Origin: Christiangramia flava JLT2011
Lineage (GTDB): Bacteria > Bacteroidota > Bacteroidia > Flavobacteriales > Flavobacteriaceae
DNA length: 64,000 nt
Assembly (NCBI RefSeq): GCF_001951155.1
Contig: NZ_CP016359.1
Span: 186,001 to 250,000, forward strand
Direction of reading: 5' to 3'
Below are positions 27,322-36,075 of this stretch, piece by piece. Position 1 is the first letter of the stretch, and every line of letters begins with the position of its first letter. The notes below the pieces were generated by a model. The model was not told where the DNA came from. It ran no database searches and saw only the letters and a program-made list of their open reading frames with translations. The position numbers were made by a program, and so were the translations under genes.

Positions 27322-27857
27322 GATAATGAATTTGTAGTATTAAATTTTTCTAATATTTCTGAAATGGGCATTTCGTTCTTGGTCACGGCAATGGTGCCGG
27401 AGCGAACGAACTGCATCAAACCATAAGGTTTTAAAGTTTCGTAAAGCTGATTGATCTCCCGGTGTTTGCCGGTTTTTTCCACCACGAAAAACTCTTTGGT
27501 CACGGTTACAATACGCGCGTTGGTTTCCTTAATAAAATCCTGAATGTTGTGATCATTCAGGAATTCTTCAGATTTGATCTTATAAAGCGCGGTTTCCTGG
27601 TATATGGTTTCTTCCGTAGTATGATAAAAAGCACGGATCACCTCGATTTGCTTTTCGATCTGGCCCACGATCTTTTTGATCTGCTCTTCGGTCACATTTA
27701 CAATAATGATAAAGCGCATCACCTCGGTCACCTCACTGGGCGACGCTGTAATACTTTCAATATTGATATGTCTTTTCAGGAAGATCGCCGCGATACGGCT
27801 CAAAAGACCCAAATTATTTTCGGTGTATATCGATACGGTAAAATTCTTCTTTTCCAT
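27318..27857 (-). CDS. ilvN: Acetolactate synthase regulatory subunit
   Basis: The 179-aa small subunit that gives valine feedback control to IlvB. The ACT domain opens [29 protein letters not shown], and the second half ([45 protein letters not shown]) is the typical small-subunit C-terminal domain. It overlaps ilvB by one base and ilvC by four. That gives two feedback layers (enzyme and attenuator) on the same operon. Confidence 0.95.
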   Translation of the reverse strand: MEKKNFTVSIYTENNLGLLSRIAAIFLKRHINIESITASPSEVTEVMRFIIIVNVTEEQIKKIVGQIEKQIEVIRAFYHTTEETIYQETALYKIKSEEFLNDHNIQDFIKETNARIVTVTKEFFVVEKTGKHREINQLYETLKPYGLMQFVRSGTIAVTKNEMPISEILEKFNTTNSLS

Positions 27858-29587
27858 TATTCCAATAATATGTCTGATACTGATGCCCCGGTTGGAACCA
27901 TTGGGAACACGTTCTCTTCCTGTTCAACTTTTACTTCAAGGAAGAAAGCCTCATCGCTTTCCATCATTTCTTTGACCGCAGCTGCCAGTTCAGCTCTTTC
28001 GGTCACGCGGCAGGTTTTAATATGATATCCCTTGGCGATCGTCACAAAATCTGGGTTAACCATTTCAGTAGAAGCATATCTTTTATCAAAGAACAACTGC
28101 TGCCACTGGCGAACCATTCCGAGAAAACCGTTATTTAAAACCACAATTTTCACCGGTACCTTAGTTTGAAAAATTGTTCCCAGTTCCTGGATGGTCATCT
28201 GGTAACCGCCATCGCCGATCACTGCTACCACTTCTCTTTCCGGAGCAGCCATTTTGGCTCCGATTGCCGCCGGAAGCGCAAACCCCATGGTTCCCAAACC
28301 TCCGGAAGTCACATTGCTCCGCGTCTGGTTGAATTTACCGTACCGACAGGCCTTCATCTGGTGTTGCCCTACATCTGAAACGATCACCGCATCACCTTTA
28401 GACATTTTGTTGATTTCGCGAATCACCTCAGCCATATGAATATCTGGCTTGGAAACATCCAGATTGTGACTGATGACTTTTTTATATTCCTCTTTATATA
28501 ATTCTTTAAACTGATTGTGCCACTGAGAATGGTCATTTTCATTCAGCAGTTCCAAAAGCACTTTCAGAGTTTCTTTAACGTCTCCCAGAACCGGATAATC
28601 GGCTGTCACATTTTTATTGACTTCCGCCGGGTCGATCTCAAAATGAACCACTTTTGCCTGCTTGGCATAAGTCTCCAGGTTACCGGTAACCCGGTCATCG
28701 AAACGCATCCCGATGGCGATCAACACATCGCACTCATTGGTCAAAACATTGGGTGCGTAATTTCCATGCATCCCAACCATTCCTACATTCAGCGGATGTT
28801 CAGTTTCCAGTGCGGAAAGGCCCAAAATGGTCCAGGCCGCCGGAATTCCGGCTTTTTCAACTACTTTCTTGAGCAAATCTTCCGCATGACCCAGGATAAC
28901 TCCCTGACCCCACACGATCATGGGTTTTTTGGCATTATTGATTACTTCCGCAGCGCGTTCTACCTGAAGAAGATTTACTTCGGGAACGGGTTTATAGCTC
29001 CTGATCCCTGAACATTTTTTATAGCTGAAATCCAGTGAGGCAAACTGCGCGTCTTTGGTAATATCTACCAAAACTGGCCCTGGTCTTCCTGACCTGGCGA
29101 TATAAAATGCCTTAGCCATCACTTCCGGAATTTCTTCGGCGCGGGTGATCTGGTAATTCCACTTGGTAATGGGGGTGGAAATACCCACAATATCGGTTTC
29201 CTGGAAAGCATCACTTCCCAGCAAATGAGAGCCTACCTGCCCGGTAATACAAACCATTGGAGTGGAATCGATCATGGCATCGGCAATCCCTGTTACGAGG
29301 TTGGTAGCCCCGGGACCTGAAGTAGCCACAGCAACGCCGACCCTTCCCGAGACTCGTGCGTAACCCTGCGCAGCGTGCGTTGCACCCTGCTCGTGTCTCG
29401 TGAGTACATGATGAAGCTTGTCCTGGTATTTGAACAATTCATCGTAGACAGGCATGATCGCACCTCCGGGATAACCGTAGATGGTATCGACGCCTTCCTC
29501 AAGCAGACATTTGATAACCGCTTCAGCTCCCGAAACTGTTACTTTTTCCGTCTCCTTTTTCTCAAAACTTGCTGTTTTTACTTCCAT
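27857..29587 (-). CDS. ilvB: Acetolactate synthase catalytic subunit
   Basis: Thiamine-diphosphate enzyme joining two pyruvates, or pyruvate and 2-oxobutanoate, the branch point for valine and isoleucine. In 576 aa: YGYPGGAIMPVYDEL (near 38-52), the catalytic glutamate in RHEQGATHAAQGYAR (near 64-78), ATSGPGATNLVTGIADA, and the ThDP motif GDGGYQMTIQELGT with downstream NNGFLGMVRQWQ near 465-500. Full length. It starts 11 bases after the ilvD stop. Confidence 0.97.
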   Translation of the reverse strand: MEVKTASFEKKETEKVTVSGAEAVIKCLLEEGVDTIYGYPGGAIMPVYDELFKYQDKLHHVLTRHEQGATHAAQGYARVSGRVGVAVATSGPGATNLVTGIADAMIDSTPMVCITGQVGSHLLGSDAFQETDIVGISTPITKWNYQITRAEEIPEVMAKAFYIARSGRPGPVLVDITKDAQFASLDFSYKKCSGIRSYKPVPEVNLLQVERAAEVINNAKKPMIVWGQGVILGHAEDLLKKVVEKAGIPAAWTILGLSALETEHPLNVGMVGMHGNYAPNVLTNECDVLIAIGMRFDDRVTGNLETYAKQAKVVHFEIDPAEVNKNVTADYPVLGDVKETLKVLLELLNENDHSQWHNQFKELYKEEYKKVISHNLDVSKPDIHMAEVIREINKMSKGDAVIVSDVGQHQMKACRYGKFNQTRSNVTSGGLGTMGFALPAAIGAKMAAPEREVVAVIGDGGYQMTIQELGTIFQTKVPVKIVVLNNGFLGMVRQWQQLFFDKRYASTEMVNPDFVTIAKGYHIKTCRVTERAELAAAVKEMMESDEAFFLEVKVEQEENVFPMVPTGASVSDILLE

Positions 29588-29598
29588 AGTTCCACGTA

Positions 29599-31272
29599 TT
29601 AAAATTCATCGGTCACGCAACCCTGTGAGGCTGAAGCCACCGTTCTGGCATATTTATAAAGAACACCGCTTTGTTTTTTAAGTGCAGGCGGCTGCCAGCT
29701 TTTTCTTCTTTCTGCTATTTCTTCTTCGGAAAGTGCTACATCGATGGTATTGGTTTCCGCATTGATTGTTATTTCATCGCCATCCTTCAATAAGGCTAAA
29801 AGTCCGCCCTCCTGCGCTTCAGGAGTAATGTGTCCTACCACAAACCCATGTGTTCCTCCTGAAAACCGACCGTCTGTGATCAGGGCTACATCTTTTCCAA
29901 GCCCTGCACCCATAATGGCAGAAGTAGGTTTCAGCATTTCAGGCATTCCGGGACCACCTTTTGGCCCTTCATACCGAATAACCACCACATCTCCTTTTTT
30001 CACTTTCCCGGAACTAATGCCGTCATTCGCATCATATTCACCGTTGAAAACACGGGCTTTTCCGGTAAATTCCAGGCCTTCTTTTCCGGTAATCTTCGCT
30101 ACGGAACCTTCTTCTGCAAGATTTCCGTATAAAATGCGAATATGACCGGTCTTTTTGATCGGGTTATCCAGCGGGCGGATGACGTCCTGCCCTTCTTCCA
30201 TCTCCGGAACCTCAGCCAGGTTTTCCGCCAGCGTCTTTCCGGTAACCGTTAGACAATCACCGTGCAGCATATCATTCTGAAGCATATATTTCATAACCGC
30301 AGGAATTCCGCCAATTCTATGTACATCTTCCATCGCGTATTTCCCACTTGGTTTCAAATCTGCCAAAAACGGCGTATTGTCACAAACCTGCTGGAATTCC
30401 TTAAGGCCGAAATCGACCTGCGCCGCTTTGGCGATCGCCAGGAAATGCAGTACCGCATTGGTGGACCCGCCCAAAACGGTCAGTAACCTGATCGCATTTT
30501 CCAGGGATTTCCTGGTCACGATATCGCGGGGTTTAATATCTTTTTTCAGAAGCAATTTCATCGCTTCCCCGGCCTTCGTGCTTTCTTCTGCTTTTTCGGG
30601 ACCTACAGCGGGATTTGAAGAATTATAAGGCAAACTCATTCCCAAAGCTTCAATTGCTGAAGCCATAGTGTTGGCGGTATACATTCCACCACAGGCTCCG
30701 GCACCAGGACACGCCTTCTGAATAACTGCCTGGTATTCTTTTTCATCGATGTCGCCGGCTACTTTCGAGCCCCAAGCTTCAAAAGCCGAAACGACATCCA
30801 GTTTTTTCCCATTATGACAACCGGAAGCGATCGTTCCTCCATACACCAATATTGATGGGCGATTCAAGCGCAGTTGTGCCATCAGAGCACCCGGCATGTT
30901 CTTATCGCATCCAACTACGGTTACCAGCCCGTCATAAGACATGGCGCTAACCACGGTTTCCATAGAATCAGCAATGATATCTCTTGAAGGAAGAGAGTAG
31001 CGCATTCCCGGAGTTCCCATGGAAATCCCATCACTTACGCCAATCGTATTGAAAATTAGTCCCACAAGTCCGGCTTGCTCCGTGCCTTTTTTTACGTCTT
31101 TAGCCAGATCGTTCAAATGCATATTACAGGGATTTCCCTCATAACCAGTGCTGGCAATTCCAACAAATGGTTTTTGAAAATCTTCTTTGGTTAGTCCAAT
31201 GGCGTGAAGCATCGCCTGGGATGCCGGTTGAGAATCACTTTGAGTTATTACTTTGCTGAATTTATTACTCAT
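29599..31272 (-). CDS. ilvD: Dihydroxy-acid dehydratase
   Basis: Fe-S dehydratase of valine, isoleucine and pantothenate precursor synthesis, 557 aa from the ATG at 31272 ([13 protein letters not shown]). The longer frame from 31296 would add eight unsupported residues. Cluster-binding motifs: [12 protein letters not shown] (near 47-58), [13 protein letters not shown] (near 115-127) and [24 protein letters not shown] (near 180-205). [16 protein letters not shown] is near the C terminus. It is the first structural gene of the operon, behind the attenuator leader. Confidence 0.96.
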   Translation of the reverse strand: MSNKFSKVITQSDSQPASQAMLHAIGLTKEDFQKPFVGIASTGYEGNPCNMHLNDLAKDVKKGTEQAGLVGLIFNTIGVSDGISMGTPGMRYSLPSRDIIADSMETVVSAMSYDGLVTVVGCDKNMPGALMAQLRLNRPSILVYGGTIASGCHNGKKLDVVSAFEAWGSKVAGDIDEKEYQAVIQKACPGAGACGGMYTANTMASAIEALGMSLPYNSSNPAVGPEKAEESTKAGEAMKLLLKKDIKPRDIVTRKSLENAIRLLTVLGGSTNAVLHFLAIAKAAQVDFGLKEFQQVCDNTPFLADLKPSGKYAMEDVHRIGGIPAVMKYMLQNDMLHGDCLTVTGKTLAENLAEVPEMEEGQDVIRPLDNPIKKTGHIRILYGNLAEEGSVAKITGKEGLEFTGKARVFNGEYDANDGISSGKVKKGDVVVIRYEGPKGGPGMPEMLKPTSAIMGAGLGKDVALITDGRFSGGTHGFVVGHITPEAQEGGLLALLKDGDEITINAETNTIDVALSEEEIAERRKSWQPPALKKQSGVLYKYARTVASASQGCVTDEF

Positions 31273-31375
31273 CAAAACATTTTTAGGTTCCAGCACTTAA
31301 AAGTACCAGTTGTTAAACTTTCCAATTCTTAGCATCAGGAGGCTTACTTACAGTCGAAACGTTTAATAAGAGTTC

Positions 31376-31398
31376 AAATAACTGTTTTTCAGTTATTT
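31376..31398 (-). promoter_or_regulatory. Perfect hairpin in the ilvD untranslated leader
   Basis: AAATAACTG (31376-31384) and CAGTTATTT (31390-31398) form a 9-bp perfect inverted repeat with a 5-base loop. It lies between the attenuator and the ilvD start. It has no U tract and may be an operator or an RNA stem shaping the ~200-base leader. Confidence 0.4.
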
Positions 31399-31472
31399 AC
31401 AATTATTTTGATTACGACAGTCAAAACTTTTGCAGAAAGTCAATTTTCGGGTATATCCTCGCCTGAGCGCAT

Positions 31473-31500
31473 AAAAAAAGCCATCTTTACAGATGGCTTT
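31473..31500 (-). terminator. Attenuator terminator of the ilv operon
   Basis: AAAGCCATCT (31477-31486) and AGATGGCTTT (31491-31500) form a perfect 10-bp stem with a 4-base loop (GUAA on the RNA strand). Seven A residues at 31473-31479 give a U7 tract on the minus strand. It lies 25 bases after the stop of the Ile/Val-rich leader ORF and about 200 bases before ilvD. Confidence 0.88.
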
Positions 31501-31526
31501 AGTACTTTAAAATATTATGCATCTGT
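31489..31526 (-). promoter_or_regulatory. Antiterminator pairing of the ilv attenuator
   Basis: Minus-strand ACAGAUG (31526-31520) is exactly complementary to CAUCUGU (31495-31489), which includes the 5' arm of the terminator stem. The two structures are mutually exclusive. The upstream arm begins at the leader stop codon, so a ribosome finishing the leader would block it, while one stalled on the upstream Ile/Val codons would leave it free. Confidence 0.75.
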
Positions 31527-31597
31527 CAGGGTCGGTTTCTAATAATAGAAATGACCACAATTACAGTAGCGATAATATTTTGGTTGATCTTAATCAT
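31526..31597 (-). CDS. ilvL: ilv leader peptide (isoleucine/valine-rich)
   Basis: A 23-codon ORF from ATG at 31597 to TGA at 31526. It encodes eight Ile and three Val residues; residues 8-19 read IIATVIVVISII. An in-frame stop lies directly before the ATG, fixing its left edge. It sits 38 bases after the stop of the nitrilase-fusion gene, upstream of ilvDBNCA, and is followed by an antiterminator and terminator pair. This is the arrangement of enterobacterial ilv leader peptides, in which scarcity of charged Ile/Val tRNA stalls the ribosome and prevents termination. No sequence relation to those peptides is implied. TAGATTTG (31610-31603) just upstream resembles a -7 box, but no -33 partner is evident. 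Confidence 0.85.
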   Translation of the reverse strand: MIKINQNIIATVIVVISIIRNRP

Positions 31598-31634
31598 TCA
31601 CTCAAATCTAAGAAAACATTTCCTGAAATCTACT

Positions 31635-33170
31635 TTAACTTTTATTTTTCTTCCTGAGCTTCAGAGAATACAGGTCTTTACGACGATCTTTCAAATTGCG
31701 AACACTTCCGAAATTGTGCAATTCCTTCAGTAGGTCCAGGTCCACATCCACGAGCAGGGTACTTTCCGTATTGGGCGTCGCTTCAGCCTTGATCCCGTTT
31801 ACTGGGAAAGCAAAATCTGAAGGCGTCAACACGGCGCTCTGGGCATATTGAATATCCATATTTGCCACCCTAGGAAGGTTTCCTACCGAACCGGCAATAG
31901 CCACGTAGCATTCGTTTTCCACGGCACGAGCCTGTGCACAGATCTTTACCCGGGAATACCCATTTTGCGTATCGGTCATAAATGGGACGAACAGGATATT
32001 CATTCCCTGATCTTTCAGGATTCGGGGCAGTTCCGGGAATTCAACGTCATAACAGATCAACACTCCAATTTTCCCGCAATCGGTATCAAAGGTCTGAACC
32101 TGGTTCCCGCCTTTCATACCCCATGCCGACTCCTCAGCCGGGGTAATGTGAATTTTCTCAAATCGCTCGTAGCTACCGTCGCGCCGACACAGAAAACCTA
32201 CATTGTACATATGGTCCCCAACAGCCTGCGGCATGCTCCCGGTGATGATATTAATATTATAGTTGATCGCGAATTCGCGGAAAGTTTCCAGCAATCGATC
32301 GGTGTATTCTGAGAGTCCGCGGATGGCTTCTGCCTCATTCAGGTGGTTGAACTCAGCCATTAAAGGCGCATTGAACAATTCCGGGAACAGTACGAAATCG
32401 CTTTGATAGCTACTGATGGTATCCACGAAAAATTCGATCTGCGAAACCAGGGCTTCATAGTTCTTGAACAAACGCATTTGCCACTGCACCAAACCAAGCC
32501 GAACCACGGTTTTGGTAGATTTCACCAGGTTTCCAGATTTCGTATAGTAAATATTGTTCCACTCCATCAATGTGGCAAACTCCTTACTTTCGTGGTCTCC
32601 GGAAAGATAACCTTTGATCACTTTTTTGACGTGGAAGTCGTTCGAAAGCTGAAATGACAGAACCGGATCATGAATCTCCTGCAATTTCACCTTATCGATA
32701 TATTGTTTTGGGGTAAGTTCCGAAGCAAATTTGGAATAATTGGGAATCCTTCCGCCGAAGATGATCGATTTCAGGTTCAGATGCTCACATAATTCCTTAC
32801 GAGCCTCATAAAGCCGTCGTCCCAAACGCATTCCACGGTATTCGGGATGAATGAACACATCAATTCCGTAGAGCACATTTCCATTCGCAGTATGAGTAGA
32901 GAAATTTTCACCGCCAATGATCGAATCATAATCATGATTATCGTCAAACTTGTCATAATCCACGATGATCGAAAGCGCGCAGCCCGCGATCTTATTATCG
33001 ATCTCGATGCATAGCTGACCTTCAGGAAATTTGCGAATAAGCGTTTTAATCTCCTTTTTGGTCCAGTATTCATGCGGCATGGAGTGATAACTTTTGATCA
33101 TCGACTCCTTCAATTCTTCATAATCCTGCACCTGCAGGTTACGAAGCTCAATTTTTGCTGAATCTATCAT
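31635..33170 (-). CDS. GNAT acetyltransferase fused to nitrilase-family amidase
   Basis: A 511-aa two-domain protein from ATG 33170 (MIDSAKIELRNLQVQDYEEL). Residues ~1-200 form a GNAT acyltransferase, with acyl-CoA loop YRGMRLGRRLYEARKEL. Residues ~220-505 are a carbon-nitrogen hydrolase with the Glu-Lys-Cys triad in FVLFPELFNAPL, RFEKIHITPAEES and GVLICYDVEFPEL. Such fusions are common in Bacteroidota, but no substrate is firmly known to me. An acetylation followed by amide hydrolysis, or a coupled repair reaction, is conceivable. It is likely monocistronic and lies between the ilv operon and a two-component unit. Confidence 0.9.
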   Translation of the reverse strand: MIDSAKIELRNLQVQDYEELKESMIKSYHSMPHEYWTKKEIKTLIRKFPEGQLCIEIDNKIAGCALSIIVDYDKFDDNHDYDSIIGGENFSTHTANGNVLYGIDVFIHPEYRGMRLGRRLYEARKELCEHLNLKSIIFGGRIPNYSKFASELTPKQYIDKVKLQEIHDPVLSFQLSNDFHVKKVIKGYLSGDHESKEFATLMEWNNIYYTKSGNLVKSTKTVVRLGLVQWQMRLFKNYEALVSQIEFFVDTISSYQSDFVLFPELFNAPLMAEFNHLNEAEAIRGLSEYTDRLLETFREFAINYNINIITGSMPQAVGDHMYNVGFLCRRDGSYERFEKIHITPAEESAWGMKGGNQVQTFDTDCGKIGVLICYDVEFPELPRILKDQGMNILFVPFMTDTQNGYSRVKICAQARAVENECYVAIAGSVGNLPRVANMDIQYAQSAVLTPSDFAFPVNGIKAEATPNTESTLLVDVDLDLLKELHNFGSVRNLKDRRKDLYSLKLRKKNKS

Positions 33171-33227
33171 AGCACGAAGATACAAGAGATTCCGGTGAAT
33201 TTAGAAATTGAAAATGCTATAAAAATG

Positions 33228-33863
33228 TCAAATTTGATGAATACCTTCCTTGATGGCATAGATCACAAGGCCTACGCGAGAACGTACCCGAAGCTTGGAA
33301 AATAGGCTTTCCCGGTAACCATCAATTGTCTTAGGGCTCAAATGCATTTGTTCAGCGATCTGCTTATAGGTGAGTTCACTGCAGGCATGCCCCAGGAATT
33401 CGGTTTCCCGGGCAGAGAGCTCCTCCTGGTTCTTTTTATGGCTGGCTGAAGAACTCAGGGCATCTGAAATCGTTCTGTTGGTATAATAACCTTCTTCTGC
33501 CACGGCTTTCAGCGCTTCTTCGAATTCATCTGGATCAATATCTTTCAGAAGATACCCGCGACAGCCCAGTTTCAGCATTTTAATAATGGTGTTTTCTTCC
33601 TGATCTACGGTGAGGGCCAGTACCTTTTGCTCGGGATGGTGCTGCTTCAGCCACTGCATGGTTTGCATGCCATCCATCACCGGCATACGCATGTCCAGAA
33701 GAATGATCTCGGGAAGCTCAACCCCATTGCCAAGATATCCTACAAGTTCAGAACCGTTTTTATAAGCGGCAGTCACCTCAAATCCATCCAGAGAATTTAC
33801 AAGGCCACGTAATGATTGCGCAAAAAGTCTATGGTCATCAACAATGATGATCGAACGATTCAT
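33228..33863 (-). CDS. NarL/FixJ-family response regulator
   Basis: A 211-aa transcription regulator. The receiver domain (1-120) has acidic residues Asp9-Asp10, phospho-acceptor Asp57 (ILLDMRMP) and a lysine in GYLLKDI. The C-terminal LuxR-type helix-turn-helix reads ELSARETEFLGHACSELTYKQIAEQMHLSPKTIDGYR. It overlaps the kinase gene by 4 bases, forming a pair. Target genes are unknown; the two upstream genes of the same unit are candidates. Confidence 0.95.
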   Translation of the reverse strand: MNRSIIIVDDHRLFAQSLRGLVNSLDGFEVTAAYKNGSELVGYLGNGVELPEIILLDMRMPVMDGMQTMQWLKQHHPEQKVLALTVDQEENTIIKMLKLGCRGYLLKDIDPDEFEEALKAVAEEGYYTNRTISDALSSSASHKKNQEELSARETEFLGHACSELTYKQIAEQMHLSPKTIDGYRESLFSKLRVRSRVGLVIYAIKEGIHQI

Positions 33864-34639
33864 GGGAGGTTTTTCATGTTTAGATACCGTAAATATAGAG
33901 AAGTTCCTGTATTTTCAGAAGATTCCATCGAAATTTCCGAATGAATCATTGCCGCACGACTCTTCATGTTGAGCAAACCGGCTCCCGTTTCCACGCCGTC
34001 CTGTTCGTAACCTTTACCATTATCTCGAGCGGTGATCTCGAGTGTATCTTCTGAAAATTCAAACAGCACGTTCAATTGGGAAGCCCCGGAATGTTTGAGC
34101 GTATTGGAAAAAGATTCCTGAAGGATGCGAAAAAGAATAATGGCGTCTTCCTGTTTCAATTGGAAAGGCTCGCCCTTCACCTGCAGTTCAGCCTGCAGCA
34201 CTTCCAGGCGATTGAAGCGGTCCAGCTCATTCTGAACGGTTTTTACAAGCCCATTTTTCTCGATGACTTCATTATTGAGCGATCTGGAGAGCGCACGAAC
34301 TTCGGTGAGCGAATCGGAAACCAGGTTGTGAACTTCCTCGATCCCAGTATTTTCGGGTTGTTTTTTCTGAAGTAATTTCAGCTGCATGCTCGCCACAGCC
34401 ATCAGCTGCCCAATGTTATCGTGCAGTTCCCAGCTTACATTCTTCAGCGTGGCTTCCTGTATTTCCAAACGGGCGGTATTCAGTTCATCCCTGAAACGTT
34501 GTTCGGCTTCCAGTCGTTCCTGCAGCAGTTTATTTTTCCGCTTCTGATAAACCACAAAGAAAACGATCGTAAAAGCCGCCAGGAAAAATATGACCAGGAT
34601 AAAGTAAATGATGAGAAAAATATCCTCTTTCCGCAGCAT
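33860..34639 (-). CDS. Sensor histidine kinase (HisKA_3 type)
   Basis: A 259-aa kinase with one membrane segment (near residues 8-30), a short coiled linker, the HisKA_3 dimerisation motif WELHDNIGQL with phospho-His73, and an ATPase domain (ESFSNTLKHSGA N box, DNGKGY G box). It has no periplasmic sensor domain, so the signal must be sensed in the membrane, through a partner protein, or inside the cell. The 7-TM protein encoded upstream is an obvious candidate partner. Confidence 0.93.
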   Translation of the reverse strand: MLRKEDIFLIIYFILVIFFLAAFTIVFFVVYQKRKNKLLQERLEAEQRFRDELNTARLEIQEATLKNVSWELHDNIGQLMAVASMQLKLLQKKQPENTGIEEVHNLVSDSLTEVRALSRSLNNEVIEKNGLVKTVQNELDRFNRLEVLQAELQVKGEPFQLKQEDAIILFRILQESFSNTLKHSGASQLNVLFEFSEDTLEITARDNGKGYEQDGVETGAGLLNMKSRAAMIHSEISMESSENTGTSLYLRYLNMKNLP

Positions 34640-34684
34640 GCATTAATTTTCTAAAGCAAGTATACGTTTTTTTGGCAAAATTCG

Positions 34685-35428
34685 CTATCCCAGGCTCAAA
34701 GCCTGTTTCCGGCGCCTGAGGTAAGCCAGGAAAAACCCTACAGCAAAGGTATTGTACATGATGAAATTCATCCAGTGTAGGAAAGTAATGTAGAACTGGC
34801 GAAACTCTATATTGCTGAGACCTGTATACGACATGTACAGGTTGATAGGAGTTATGACGAGGTGCCACATCATAATCACCACTGCAAAATAGAACAGCAG
34901 ATTGGTGCGGAAATGCAGAATTTTTTCGGAAAGCAGCAGTTCAAAGAAATACGCCATAATACACAAAACAACTGCCAAAGTTCCTATGATCATTACCGAA
35001 GGATCATAGGTTTCAAAGAAAGTCCCGAAAGTTAAATAGCATACCAGGCTGTAAACCACGATACCCACAAGCAGTATATTCAGGATCTTTTTCAATTTAT
35101 ATTTCTGAAGATATTCCAGCTGTGAAGTGAAAAAATAGCCAATACAGAAATAGCCTATCACATGCAGAGCATTATAGAGCCAGAAATTCCGGGCAAACGG
35201 CGAATCCTTCAGTGCCGGGATGGTCTCGTAATTATCGAGGTAGGCCCAAAGCGCATAAAACCCTGACGTGTCTACAATAAAAACGATCACCAGATAAAGG
35301 ATAAAAAGCTTCAGGCCTCTACTGATGCTGTCTTTAAAATGAAAATAATACCATAGCGCTGAGAGCATGGCCAGAAATTCATAGCTTGCTCCCAGGTAGA
35401 GTTTGTGCTTTAAAATATAGTCTATCAT
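34685..35428 (-). CDS. Seven-transmembrane protein of unknown function
   Basis: A 247-aa integral membrane protein with about seven hydrophobic helices (near 13-30, 40-60, 80-100, 112-132, 140-162, 175-195 and 215-238). The ATG at 35428 overlaps the upstream stop by 4 bases, favouring it over a longer frame from 35452. No catalytic motif is visible. Its topology resembles 7TM receptor-like domains, and its position just upstream of a kinase without a sensor domain suggests a membrane sensor. The function is otherwise unknown. Confidence 0.7.
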   Translation of the reverse strand: MIDYILKHKLYLGASYEFLAMLSALWYYFHFKDSISRGLKLFILYLVIVFIVDTSGFYALWAYLDNYETIPALKDSPFARNFWLYNALHVIGYFCIGYFFTSQLEYLQKYKLKKILNILLVGIVVYSLVCYLTFGTFFETYDPSVMIIGTLAVVLCIMAYFFELLLSEKILHFRTNLLFYFAVVIMMWHLVITPINLYMSYTGLSNIEFRQFYITFLHWMNFIMYNTFAVGFFLAYLRRRKQALSLG

Positions 35429-35817
35429 GGATTGTATTGAAGTGGCGGCCACGGACCACTATTGTCATTCATCGGGTCGATCTCAGGATTTTCATCGTAA
35501 TCCCGCCCATATTCATCAACTTCTTCTCCATTTTTCTTTTTGGTTGCGGAAAGAAAAATCGTACTCAAATTAGGCCTGCTTTCTTTTGCCTGGTAAGCAC
35601 CGAACCAGATATTGATTCCAGGGCTCTTAATCCCGGCAGCATCAGATTCTTCCTTTACATAATCCAGGAATTCCTGAAGTTCTTCCAGGCTGAAATGAAA
35701 TTCGCAGGTGTCCTGGTGTTTATGTCCATTGGTGGTCACTTCCAGCCGGGTGTCCCACCACTCCTGTTGTAGCGCCTTGGCTTCGGCTACGCTAATGCAT
35801 TTAGTTGGTCTTGGCAT
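35425..35817 (-). CDS. Conserved small soluble protein, unknown function
   Basis: A 130-aa acidic cytoplasmic protein, no signal peptide, beginning MPRPTKCISVAEAKALQQEWWDTR. The middle part (FHFSLEELQEFLDYVKEESDAAG) is helical; the C-terminal 30 residues are acidic and proline-rich. I do not recognise a family. It is the first gene of the unit with the 7TM protein, kinase and regulator, and overlaps the 7TM gene by four bases. Confidence 0.7.
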   Translation of the reverse strand: MPRPTKCISVAEAKALQQEWWDTRLEVTTNGHKHQDTCEFHFSLEELQEFLDYVKEESDAAGIKSPGINIWFGAYQAKESRPNLSTIFLSATKKKNGEEVDEYGRDYDENPEIDPMNDNSGPWPPLQYNP

Positions 35818-35902
35818 TTTCTTTCTGGTTTGGTTGATTTGTTAAATTAACTTAAAGTTTCAAAATTATTAATTCTGCCAAGCAATTTCCTATCAAAAAT
35901 GT

Positions 35903-35923
35903 AAAAAGGGGAAAAATCCCCTT
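35903..35923 (-). terminator. Intrinsic terminator downstream of pxpABC
   Basis: On the minus strand AAGGGG (from 35923) pairs with CCCCTT (to 35906) and runs into U5. It lies about 150 bases after the pxpC stop and before the 130-aa gene, so it should end the pxp operon. Confidence 0.65.
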
Positions 35924-35983
35924 GTATCAACTCAAAGCTGAAGTTACATTTGTAATGTCATTTTAGTAAAGCTAAAGTGTTTT

Positions 35984-36074
35984 GGGGCAAAAGAAGTGTC
36001 GAAGTGGTAAGTTATAGTTCTGAGTAGGGTCTTTTCTATAACCGTCATCCCACTAGGCACTTTTTTTTTGCCCC
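35984..36074. repeat. Long imperfect inverted repeat after pxpC
   Basis: GGGGCAAAA (35984-35992) is complementary to TTTTGCCCC (36066-36074). Inside, GTG (35996-35998) pairs with CAC (36058-36060), AGTGG (36003-36007) with CCACT (36050-36054), and GTTATAG (36011-36017) with CTATAAC (36036-36042). The element spans 91 bases and ends one base from the pxpC stop. It could be a small non-autonomous mobile element remnant or a structured 3' RNA end. No terminal target duplication beyond TTT is evident. Confidence 0.55.
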
Positions 36075-36075
36075 T

